This document shows positions 15,403 through 22,179 of a stretch of 36,872 nucleotides of DNA, piece by piece. The notes below the pieces were generated by a model, which had not been told where the DNA came from, did not search any database, and saw nothing but the letters and a program-made list of their open reading frames with translations. The position numbers and the translations under genes are program-made. Origin of the DNA: an uncultured Pseudomonadota bacterium (GTDB lineage Bacteria; Myxococcota_A; UBA796; SXON01); the NCBI GenBank assembly GCA_903844155.1, contig CAIMSU010000027.1:1-36872 (forward strand), in the 5' to 3' direction. How positions within the stretch are numbered: the first letter of the stretch is position 1; each line of letters begins with the position of its first letter.

Positions 15403-15953
15403 CAGGAACCCCGTCGGATGGCGGCGACGATGCGCTGCCCGAGTTCGTCACTGACGACCTTGACCTTGACCCGGAACGGCTTGCGGACGAGCTCGCCGAG
15501 CAGGTATTTTCCGTCCGAAGCCGCCGGGTTCAACTCGACGACGACACCTCGCCCTTTGAGCCGCTGACCAGGTGGCGAGGCGAGCGCTCGGCCGGCCTTG
15601 AAGTCCGCCCGGGTCGCCGCGCGCTTCACCACCGAGAGCGGGCCCGGACGGTGCACGAACCAGGCGGCGATGCGCCCCCGGCGGTCGGACCGGGTGTCGA
15701 GGCTGGCAACGCCGATCTGAACCTCGGTTCGGCTGACAGTCGTCACGACATCCCACTTTCCGGACATCCCCGTTCGGCGCTTGACGTCGTCGTACCAGGT
15801 GGCCTCCGCGTCCTTCGCGACCTGCTCGGCCACGGCCTGCATCTCCTTCATGACCGTGCCGGCCGCCACGTCCACAGCGCGGCGCACGAAGTGCTCGATG
15901 TCGCCCGAAAGCGTCACCGTGACACCGCCGTCGCGCCAGCGCGTGATGCTCAT
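15402..15953 (-). CDS. Minor virion protein, HK97 gp10-like in character
   Basis: 183 aa, starting MSITRWRDGGVTVTLSGDIE at ATG 15953, which overlaps the stop of the frameshifted chaperone product (ATGA). An amphipathic helix near the N-terminus (VMKEMQAVAEQVAKDAEATW) followed by basic beta-rich sequence recalls the gp10-type tail-completion proteins. Those usually lie before the tail tube gene, whereas this gene lies between the chaperones and tape measure. The fold assignment is therefore tentative; a tail-assembly or tail-tip role is equally possible. The stop overlaps the tape measure ATG. Confidence 0.55.
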   Translation of the reverse strand: MSITRWRDGGVTVTLSGDIEHFVRRAVDVAAGTVMKEMQAVAEQVAKDAEATWYDDVKRRTGMSGKWDVVTTVSRTEVQIGVASLDTRSDRRGRIAAWFVHRPGPLSVVKRAATRADFKAGRALASPPGQRLKGRGVVVELNPAASDGKYLLGELVRKPFRVKVKVVSDELGQRIVAAIRRGS

Positions 15954-16521
15954 CCGTTCCCCTGGTTGGCGGCGTCCATCAACGCCTGCATGGCCTCCCG
16001 CCGGCTCGTCGGAGCCGGAACCGTCGGGTTCTGCCGGATGCGGTCGAACGCGAGCACGCGCACCTGTTGGTCGTGGGTGAGGGAGTAGAACCCGTCGGGA
16101 TCGTGGAAAAGTTCAAGTCCGAGCCGGAGAGCGGTCAGGTCGTTGGCCCCCCGCCGGCTTCGGTAAAACCCTCTCGGGTCTCGACCTCCACTTCCCGCGG
16201 GTGCGTGGCGTCAACGACCTGGAGGATGAGCGGCGTCGCAACGGTGGCGATGTCCACCGGGGTGACTCCCTTCTCCCGGAGCCAGCCGTACACCTTGCCG
16301 CCGTAGGCCAGGACGTCGCACTTGCAGGCGGGGTAGTCGACACCCGACTCGCGCCCGATGCGCGTGCAGAGCCCGAGCGTGGCCGACAGGACGCGGAGGC
16401 GCGTGAGGCCTCCGCGCCCCTGCGCCTCGACAAAGGCGAGCATCAGCTCCTCGCGCTCGACAAACGCCGGCAGGACCACGGTGTGGTCCCGACCGAGGAG
16501 ATGGATCTTGGTCGCTTCCAT
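15950..16521 (-). CDS. Tail assembly chaperone, long form made by -1 frameshift
   Basis: Reading from ATG 16521, a -1 slip at GGGTTTT (16171-16165) joins the first frame to a second one that runs YRSRRGANDLTALRLGLELF and ends DAANQGNG at TGA 15952-15950. This gives a product of about 190 aa. Siphophages commonly produce a short and a long chaperone this way (lambda G and GT). The long form recruits tape measure and the short one coats it. The second frame has no good start of its own, is open across the slippery site, and its stop overlaps the next ATG. These facts support expression by slippage. Efficiency is unknown. Confidence 0.75.
16135..16521 (-). CDS. Tail assembly chaperone, short form
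   Basis: 128 aa, MEATKIHLLGRDHTVVLPAF at ATG 16521, ending at TGA 16137-16135. The size, the place between tail tube and tape measure, and the frameshift configuration match the short tail-assembly chaperone of siphophages. Sequence similarity to a known family is not obvious by eye. Three cysteines occur (LGLCTRIG and ACKC). The ATG overlaps the tail tube stop. The last codons run over the slippery GGGTTTT and then over a G6 tract (16152-16147 on the minus strand), which might serve as a second slip site. Confidence 0.75.
   Translation of the reverse strand: MEATKIHLLGRDHTVVLPAFVEREELMLAFVEAQGRGGLTRLRVLSATLGLCTRIGRESGVDYPACKCDVLAYGGKVYGWLREKGVTPVDIATVATPLILQVVDATHPREVEVETREGFTEAGGGPTT
16165..16171 (-). 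promoter_or_regulatory. -1 programmed frameshift site GGGTTTT
   Basis: In the zero frame the codons are GAG GGT TTT ACC, so G-GGT-TTT is a canonical X-XXY-YYZ heptamer. After a -1 slip the frame reads GGG TTT TAC CGA and stays open to 15950. It lies 28 bases before the zero-frame stop. Confidence 0.7.
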
Positions 16522-17036
16522 TACGTGAACGCCACCGCGTCGCCGGCGAGGATGTACGCCTCGCCCTTCACGCTGAACTTGCCGGGGACGCCCTCGGCGA
16601 AGTCGAACTCGCAATCGCAGTACTTCAGGGTGATCGTGGTGTCCGCAGTGCCGCCGAAGTCGGTCCGCTCGCCGGTCCACTTGAGCTGCCGCAGGTCGCC
16701 ATCGCCGGTGTTCGCGGGCGCCGTGGTGACCGGGGTTGCCCAGGGCGTGCCGGCGAGGCCGAGCAGCGCCGCAGGGATGCTGCCATCGGCGGCGTCGATG
16801 ATGCCCGTCGCGTGCGCCGTGAAGCTGAAGGCCACAGCCTGGTGCTCGACCTTCCGCACCGAGTAGTGCTTGCCCCGGTTCTTGAAGACCTGCGTGGTCT
16901 TGAAGCCGCTCTTCAGGCCGGTGATCTGGAGGTCGCCGTCCTCGTACGCGATGGTGAGCACGATGGGCGTGCCGGTGTTGTCGCTGATCGCGATCTTGCC
17001 ATCGGCAGGAAGAAAGGGGGTCTTTGGGAGGGCCAT
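16521..17036 (-). CDS. Major tail tube protein
   Basis: 171 aa, ATG 17036 preceded by AGGAGTCTCTC. Beta-rich with short turns, for example DGKIAISDNTGTPIVLTIAY and GKFSVKGEAYILAGDAVAFT, the pattern of lambda gpV-like tube proteins. It is encoded immediately upstream of the frameshifted chaperone genes and tape measure, the expected place. The protein would polymerise as rings around tape measure to form the tail tube. Three closely spaced acidic and Cys residues occur in LKYCDCEFDF. No other candidate tube gene exists in the window. Confidence 0.82.
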   Translation of the reverse strand: MALPKTPFLPADGKIAISDNTGTPIVLTIAYEDGDLQITGLKSGFKTTQVFKNRGKHYSVRKVEHQAVAFSFTAHATGIIDAADGSIPAALLGLAGTPWATPVTTAPANTGDGDLRQLKWTGERTDFGGTADTTITLKYCDCEFDFAEGVPGKFSVKGEAYILAGDAVAFT

Positions 17037-17045
17037 GAGAGACTC

Positions 17046-17477
17046 CTACTGGAGAGCGAGAAGGTGGTACGCGGTGAAGATCACGTCGTGTCGGATGAAG
17101 TCGTCGAGGGCGGTGTGCTCGGACGAGACGAACAGGATCTGGAAGTCGGCGGGCCAGGTCGGGTCGACGACCATGACCTCGTTGACGAGGGTCTGGGCCG
17201 CGTCGAGGGCCTCGTCGACGGACGCAGGGGCGTCCTTGGGGCGCACCCGGGCGGTGAACCGGATCGTGAAGGGCGTCTTGCAGTCGACGCCGACGTCCCG
17301 GCGCTGGCGGCTGGGCATCGCCTCGGTCTTGCCCATGCCGACGGCGAAGGCGAGGTGGGCGATGCTCGACGGATCGAGCCCGAAGGCCTCGAACCGGAAC
17401 GGGGACTGTTTCCAGCCGGACAGCGTCTCGATGCGGGTCGCGAGGCGCGAGCGGATGGAGGAGACGGAGACGCTCAT
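17046..17477 (-). CDS. Tail terminator-like / minor tail protein
   Basis: 143 aa from ATG 17477, overlapping the upstream stop (TGATG); a longer in-frame start at 17633 would lie in the neighbour. It begins MSVSVSSIRSRLATRIETLS, an amphipathic N-terminal helix followed by beta strands. That architecture is common in the tail terminator family (lambda gpU-like). Position just before the tail tube gene fits a protein that caps the tail and joins it to the head. The assignment is by position and general character rather than a diagnostic motif. Confidence 0.6.
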   Translation of the reverse strand: MSVSVSSIRSRLATRIETLSGWKQSPFRFEAFGLDPSSIAHLAFAVGMGKTEAMPSRQRRDVGVDCKTPFTIRFTARVRPKDAPASVDEALDAAQTLVNEVMVVDPTWPADFQILFVSSEHTALDDFIRHDVIFTAYHLLALQ

Positions 17478-18262
17478 CAGCGGCTCCGCTGGGGCGGGTT
17501 GTAGCCGCTCTCGACGTAGTACCAGGGATCCTCGCCACCGCACCCAAGGAACGTCACCGGGGCCATCGCGCGACGGTTGCTGTCCATGACCCCGTCCTCG
17601 TTGGTGTCGTACTTGACCGCAAGCTGGCCCCACGCCGCCTTCCCCTGGTCAGCGTAGCTCTGCGCCAGCGTGGCCCACTTCGAGTCGGCCGCGGCCGTGA
17701 CCATGAAGTCGCGGAAGATGAGCTCGAGCGTCCGGTACAGGTGGACGTAGCGGAGGTCCTCGGGCGAGCAGATGAGCTGCGCCAGGCTCCCGCCCTGCCG
17801 AAGCCGGTGAAGCATCTCGACCCAGGCCTCGTCGAGGTAGTCCTGGTACGACGTGAGCGTGCTCGGGCGCAGCTCGGCGAGGTCGTTGTGGCGGCGGACC
17901 AGGTCGGCGTCCGTGACCACGGGGTAGAGCGAGCGGCGGCAGAGCGCCATGTCCCGCCGGAACGTGTGGACGACGCCGTCAGGCATCGTCAGCGCCCACT
18001 CGACGACCCAGTTCTCGCCGTAGCTCTCGGCCGACATCGTCGACGCGAGCAGCGGGTAGGTCGCCACGTTGGAGACCTTGGTGATCGTCGCCGTCACGAG
18101 CAGCGAGCCGTCCGGGCGGTAAATCGAGACCGTGTCGCCCGTCGTCGGCGAGGCGAGGGCGCCGTCGCGGTACACCGGGCACGTCAGCGTGTTCGTCCGG
18201 CCCCGCTCGATGAGCTCGGGGCCGGCGAACCGCGGCGCGTACAGCGTGTCCGCAGCGCTCAT
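17477..18262 (-). CDS. Head-tail connector-type protein
   Basis: 261 aa from ATG 18262, overlapping the stop of the repeat-containing virion gene. The first 110 residues look like a beta-sandwich (TLTCPVYRDGALASP...TVSIYRPDGSLLVTATITKV). From about residue 120 the protein is helical (DLVRRHNDLAELRPS, YQDYLDEAWVEMLHRLRQGG), as in gp6/gp15-type connector proteins that dock on the portal. Near the C-terminus KYDTNEDGVMDSNRR contains a D-x-N-x-D-G-x-x-D loop like a calcium-binding EF-hand or dockerin loop. Position between capsid and tail genes supports a neck role. Exact family not determined. Confidence 0.6.
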   Translation of the reverse strand: MSAADTLYAPRFAGPELIERGRTNTLTCPVYRDGALASPTTGDTVSIYRPDGSLLVTATITKVSNVATYPLLASTMSAESYGENWVVEWALTMPDGVVHTFRRDMALCRRSLYPVVTDADLVRRHNDLAELRPSTLTSYQDYLDEAWVEMLHRLRQGGSLAQLICSPEDLRYVHLYRTLELIFRDFMVTAAADSKWATLAQSYADQGKAAWGQLAVKYDTNEDGVMDSNRRAMAPVTFLGCGGEDPWYYVESGYNPPQRSR

Positions 18263-19941
18263 CAGTACGCCGTGCCGGGCCAGCCGTCGTAGATCGTGCC
18301 CTGGGCCGCCCGCGCGCTGGCGAAGTTCGTGGACAACCCCGCGACGTAGACGCCCATGACCGCCTTCGTCGACGTCACCGCCGGGAGCGCCGCGATCGCG
18401 GCGGCTGCCGAGAGCGCGTTCGTCCCGGCGGCGAACGTCGCGGTGCCGGAACTGTCGAGGTAGAGCCAGTACGCCCGGTAGTGCGTGCCGTCCGTGGCCG
18501 TCTCGGCATGCAGGTCCCAGAGGTTGTCCGTGGCAGCCTTGCGGTAGAGCGTGCCGAGGATCCGGAAGTCCTCGTCCGCGTTCGTCCGGAGCCGGCCGGC
18601 CGTGGTGCCGTTGCCGATGCCGACCGTGGTCGTGGCAGTCGCCGCTGCCGGCGCCGCTGCGGTGAGCGCGAGCGTGCTCGGCCAGCCGTCGACGTAGGCG
18701 CCCTGCGCGCCAAGTGCGTTGGCGAAGTTGCAGCTCGGGCTCGCGACGTAGATGCCGATGACCGACCGCGCGACATTCGGCGCGGGCAGTGCGGCGATCG
18801 CCGCCGCTGCCGAGCCGACCGTGTCGGGGCCGGCGGCGGCGTCGACGCCACCCCCCGCATCCAGGTAGAGCCAGATGGCGCGGTAGTGCGTGCCGTCCGT
18901 CGAGGCCTGGCCGGTCAGATCCCACAGGTTGTCGGTCGCCACCTTGCGGTAGTGCTTCCCGGCGATCATGTACTCGACGTCGAACCGGATCTTCACCTTG
19001 CCATTGGTGGTGGCGTCGCAGACGTTGGAATTCGTCGTCGTGAGCGCCGTGGCGCCGGCGGGGTTGGTCGCGAGCGGGTTGACCGGCGACGGCCAGCCAT
19101 TGACCACGAGACCCTGCGCGGTGAGCGCGTTCGCGAAGTTGCAGCTCGGGCTCGCGATGAAGCACCCGATCACACTCTTCGTGTTGTCCAGCGCCGGCAG
19201 GTTGTTGATCGCAACCCCGAGGGACGTCTGGTCAGTCCCGGCACCGATGGACGCCGTGCCCCCCGCATCCAGGTAGAGCCAGATGGCGCGGTAGTGCGTG
19301 CCGTCCGTCGAGGCCTGGCCGGTCAGATCCCACAGGTTGTCGGTGTCGGCCTTGACGTAGATGGCGCCGTGGATCCGGTACGCCGTCCGCATGTTCGCGA
19401 GCGGCGCCAGGATCTTGAACTTGCCGTTCTGGGTCGCGTCGGCGATGCCGGGGAACTCGGCCACCCCGTTCTCGTAGCGCAGGCGATCGGACGCATTGTC
19501 GCTGATCGCGTTCGTGATCTGGGTCCGAAGGATCTGCACGTCGGCGAGGAGTGCCGTGAGCGGGTCACGCGCGAGAAGCATGCTCTCCAGCCGGGTCCGC
19601 AGGCTCACCGTGTCGGCGACCGCCGCGGTGAGCTGGGTCCGGAGATTCGCGAGGTCCGCGAGCTCGGCGGTGAGCTGCGAGCGCGCCATCGCCCCGTTCT
19701 CGTAGCGCTGCAACGCGAGGTCGATCATGTTGAGCCAGAGCCCGCCCTTCCGCCAGCTCGGGTTGCCATCGGTCCGGAGGAAGCTCGAGCCATTCGGCTC
19801 CGCAGCAGTGGGCGCCCCAGCCCCACTGGAGATCGAGGGGTCGTTCGCCAGCACGGAGGTCTGGGAGGTCCGGACGATGAAGCCCAGACCGGCGAGGGCG
19901 CGCTTGGCGCGCGTGTAGACGCGAGAGGCGATGGTGGCCAT
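18262..19941 (-). CDS. Virion protein with three internal ~130-residue repeats (head fibre or decoration candidate)
   Basis: 559 aa. The N-terminus has the APTAAEPNGSSFLRTDG motif seen in phage fibre and appendage proteins. A helical section with heptad-like Leu follows (LTAELADLANLRTQLTAAVA, to about residue 150). The rest is three copies of one unit: DNLWDLTGQASTDGTHYRAI...WLYLDAGG...SVIGCFIASPSCNFANAL...GWPS. The third copy is the most diverged (DNLWDLHAETATDGTHYRAY). The first two units share an exact 86-bp DNA repeat, so their duplication or gene conversion is recent. A trimeric stalk carrying bead-like repeats is a reasonable picture. Being between capsid and connector genes, it may decorate the head or neck. 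Confidence 0.7.
   Translation of the reverse strand: MATIASRVYTRAKRALAGLGFIVRTSQTSVLANDPSISSGAGAPTAAEPNGSSFLRTDGNPSWRKGGLWLNMIDLALQRYENGAMARSQLTAELADLANLRTQLTAAVADTVSLRTRLESMLLARDPLTALLADVQILRTQITNAISDNASDRLRYENGVAEFPGIADATQNGKFKILAPLANMRTAYRIHGAIYVKADTDNLWDLTGQASTDGTHYRAIWLYLDAGGTASIGAGTDQTSLGVAINNLPALDNTKSVIGCFIASPSCNFANALTAQGLVVNGWPSPVNPLATNPAGATALTTTNSNVCDATTNGKVKIRFDVEYMIAGKHYRKVATDNLWDLTGQASTDGTHYRAIWLYLDAGGGVDAAAGPDTVGSAAAAIAALPAPNVARSVIGIYVASPSCNFANALGAQGAYVDGWPSTLALTAAAPAAATATTTVGIGNGTTAGRLRTNADEDFRILGTLYRKAATDNLWDLHAETATDGTHYRAYWLYLDSSGTATFAAGTNALSAAAAIAALPAVTSTKAVMGVYVAGLSTNFASARAAQGTIYDGWPGTAY
18851..18936 (-). repeat. 86-bp exact direct repeat, copy A
   Basis: Identical over all 86 bases to 19259-19344, 408 bp away, inside the repeat-containing virion gene. 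It encodes the DNLWDLTGQASTDGTHYRAI block. Confidence 0.9.
19259..19344 (-). repeat. 86-bp exact direct repeat, copy B
   Basis: Partner of 18851-18936. The flanking sequences differ immediately outside the repeat, so only this block was recently homogenised. Confidence 0.9.
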
Positions 19942-19944
19942 GGG

Positions 19945-20640
19945 TCAGTCCTCTTTCGAAGAATTGGGAGGGGTGGAGGCGCGCGTCTTCCCGCCGTCGA
20001 TGACGGTGAACGCAGCCAGCTTCTGCTCGTAGACCTCGGACGCCGCGATGGACTGCGCGGTCTCCGTGGTGCGGCGCTTGATCATGGCGCGACGCATGCG
20101 CGTCTGGAGCGCCTTCCGGACGATCTTGTCGCAGGGTGGCACGAGACGGGCAGCGACCAGGCTGGCGCGGAACTCGATGAACCCGGCGTCGTCGATGTCG
20201 AGGACGACCTGTCCACCGAGGATGTACGGCTTCGTCCAGACGTCGAGGTGCACGGGCCCGCGGTGCCCGGCGAACTCCCGGACATAGCCGTCCTCGGTCT
20301 TGCCCCAGGCCTTGACCTCCATGTTCGGGTCGATGACGGTCCAGCCCCTCTCACCGAGCGTCGCAAGCGCGGGCGCTGCGTTGCCGAGCCCGGTGGCGCG
20401 CACTTGGTGGACTCCGCTCACGCCCGGCTCGAAGTGAAACTTCCGGAGCGCCGGGATGAGCAGCGCCTTGTCCTCGTGCAGCACCACGTCCCAGCGATGG
20501 GGATGGTGCAGGAACACGAAGTCGGCGAGCGGATCGAGCCGCAGGGTGTTGGTCGGGCTCGCCGCAGGGACGGGCTTCCGGCCGACAAGGACCGTGCCGT
20601 CGGTCTGGTTGCGTGCCGCGCTGTCTCGGTTCGTGGCCAT
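19945..20640 (-). CDS. Hypothetical head-region virion protein
   Basis: 231 aa, ATG 20640 just after the capsid gene stop. Beta strands and loops dominate the first 150 residues, for example PLADFVFLHHPHRWDVVLHE and VHLDVWTKPYILGGQVVLDI. A basic helical end follows (KIVRKALQTRMRRAMIKRRT), then a disordered tail. The basic C-terminal segment could contact DNA or the capsid shell. It lies between the major capsid gene and the triple-repeat protein, where minor head or capsid-stabilising proteins usually are. No family was recognised. Confidence 0.65.
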   Translation of the reverse strand: MATNRDSAARNQTDGTVLVGRKPVPAASPTNTLRLDPLADFVFLHHPHRWDVVLHEDKALLIPALRKFHFEPGVSGVHQVRATGLGNAAPALATLGERGWTVIDPNMEVKAWGKTEDGYVREFAGHRGPVHLDVWTKPYILGGQVVLDIDDAGFIEFRASLVAARLVPPCDKIVRKALQTRMRRAMIKRRTTETAQSIAASEVYEQKLAAFTVIDGGKTRASTPPNSSKED

Positions 20641-20643
20641 GGC

Positions 20644-21558
20644 TTACGCCGCCAGGAGTTGGACGCCGCGGGCGTCCTCGATCTCGACCGTGCCGACGTG
20701 GTAGTGCGTCACGGTGTCGGTCAGGCCCGACGTGCCAGTGCGGATCTCCTCGACGGCGATCGGCCCCTCCTGGAGGAGGATGAACGCGCTCTGGGGGTAC
20801 TCGACGGGCATCTCGGCGTAGCCGATGGCCCCGAGGCCGAACATCCCGCCGATGTGGTCGGAGCCCGACGTCGGGCAGCCCGGCGCGGTGATGATGTCGA
20901 CGTTGTCGTACGTGCCCTGGAAGCCGGGGCCCTTGAGCATCTGCATCTCGGCGGTCGCCGGGCGCCACTGGGTCACGCCGGCGCGGCCCTCGAGGTCGAC
21001 CATCCAGCGCGAGAAGTGGGTCTCCGGCATGAGGGACAGGTACGGCCCGGGGACCTTGGCCTCGATGAGGGTGGCCTTGGCCTCGAGGAAGGTGTCGTGG
21101 TCGAAGTCGACGCCGGAGCTGCCGACCGAGCTCGCGAACCCGCTCATCATCGCGGCGATGAGGTTCGTGAGCGTGACGTTCGCCGAGACGAAGCCGTCAA
21201 TCGCGAACCGGGGGATGTTGAGCGTCCCCGTGGGGTCGACGGTGCGCATCTGGTCGGAGAGCGACCGGCGCAGGGAGCGACGCGCGACCGCGATGGTGCG
21301 CAGCGCCATCGTGAGCGCGGTCTCGGTCACCGCGGCGCCCTCCGCCACGGACGCGAGTGTGTCGTAGCCGTCGAGGCCGAAGAGGGAGAACTGGCTCGTG
21401 AGCGACCCGGAGCCGGGCCGACCGGCGCCGAACGCGCCGAGGTTGATGAGCGCGGGATGGCCGCGCAGCGTGGCGCGGTTCGCGAGCAGGAGCTGGACGA
21501 AGCGGATGGCGGCGGCGGTGACGATCGGGGCGTTCGTCGTCGTGGTAATCGTGGGCAT
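20644..21558 (-). CDS. Major capsid protein (HK97-fold candidate)
   Basis: 304 aa starting MPTITTTTNAPIVTAAAIRF, preceded by CCGGAG. It follows portal and scaffold genes, the classical place of the major capsid protein. Length and an alpha/beta mix with a long helix-like segment (VTETALTMALRTIAVARRSL, about residues 78-97) fit the HK97 fold. So does a C-terminal beta section with IAVEEIRTGTSGLTDTVTHY, resembling the end of HK97-type subunits where a late strand precedes YHVG. No protease gene is visible, so head maturation by a phage-encoded protease cannot be shown. The separate scaffold gene suggests scaffold is released instead. Confidence 0.85.
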   Translation of the reverse strand: MPTITTTTNAPIVTAAAIRFVQLLLANRATLRGHPALINLGAFGAGRPGSGSLTSQFSLFGLDGYDTLASVAEGAAVTETALTMALRTIAVARRSLRRSLSDQMRTVDPTGTLNIPRFAIDGFVSANVTLTNLIAAMMSGFASSVGSSGVDFDHDTFLEAKATLIEAKVPGPYLSLMPETHFSRWMVDLEGRAGVTQWRPATAEMQMLKGPGFQGTYDNVDIITAPGCPTSGSDHIGGMFGLGAIGYAEMPVEYPQSAFILLQEGPIAVEEIRTGTSGLTDTVTHYHVGTVEIEDARGVQLLAA

Positions 21559-21573
21559 GGGCGGGATCTCCGG

Positions 21574-22176
21574 TCAGTTTGCGGGGTTGGAAGGGTTGGG
21601 ATTGACGAGGTGCGAGAGGGCGTCCAGCTCGGGGTGCGCCTTCGCAAGCGCACCGAACGAGGCCTTGAATTCGGCGTCCGTCATGTTCGCGATCTGCTCG
21701 GGGGTGTAGGCGCCGGTCGCCGCTGCAGGGGCGCGGGCGCCTCGGTTCGCATCCGGGAGCGTGCCCCGACGTCCGGTGGCATCGTTGCCAGCGCCGGCGG
21801 CTGGCGCGTTGCCCGGCTTGGGGAGGAACGGTGCGACGACGGCTGGGGCCTTCGTCGGGTCGGCGGCGAGGCCGTCGATCCACTTCGCCAGGTCGGGCTC
21901 GCCCTTGTCGGCGGCCTGCTCGGCGTGCTCCAGCTCGATGAGCCGGCGTACCTTCGGGTCGTCGATGCCGGCCTTGGTGAACACCGCGTCCCGGGCGTGC
22001 TGTTCGGTGACCTTGGTCAACTCGGCCTTGTGATCGGCGACGAGCTTTTCCGCGGCGGCCTTGGCTTGCTTCACCTGGTCAGCGTTGACCTCGGCTTGCA
22101 ACTTGTACTTCTCGGCAGCCTGTGCGCCCTTGCGCAGCTCCGCGAGCTCGGTGTCGTCGATCTCGACCTTGGGCAT
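21574..22176 (-). CDS. Capsid scaffolding protein
   Basis: 200 aa, very rich in Ala, Lys and Glu. Residues 1-70 form a likely long coiled coil (AELRKGAQAAEKYKLQAEVN, VKQAKAAAEKLVADHKAELT). A Pro/Gly/Ala-rich linker follows, then a short helical end (PEQIANMTDAEFKASFGALA). Size, composition and place between portal and major capsid are those of a phage scaffold, which nucleates procapsid assembly around the portal. The start is ATG 22176, preceded by AGGAGTC. One copy of the dispersed GGCATCGTTGCC motif is embedded in the linker, encoding GNDAT. Confidence 0.82.
   Translation of the reverse strand: MPKVEIDDTELAELRKGAQAAEKYKLQAEVNADQVKQAKAAAEKLVADHKAELTKVTEQHARDAVFTKAGIDDPKVRRLIELEHAEQAADKGEPDLAKWIDGLAADPTKAPAVVAPFLPKPGNAPAAGAGNDATGRRGTLPDANRGARAPAAATGAYTPEQIANMTDAEFKASFGALAKAHPELDALSHLVNPNPSNPAN
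21777..21790 (+). repeat. Dispersed near-palindrome TGGCATCGTTGCCA, copy 3
   Basis: Exact 14-bp copy, identical to copies 1 and 5, lying inside the scaffold gene. Encodes Gly-Asn-Asp-Ala on the minus strand. Confidence 0.8.
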
Positions 22177-22179
22177 GGG

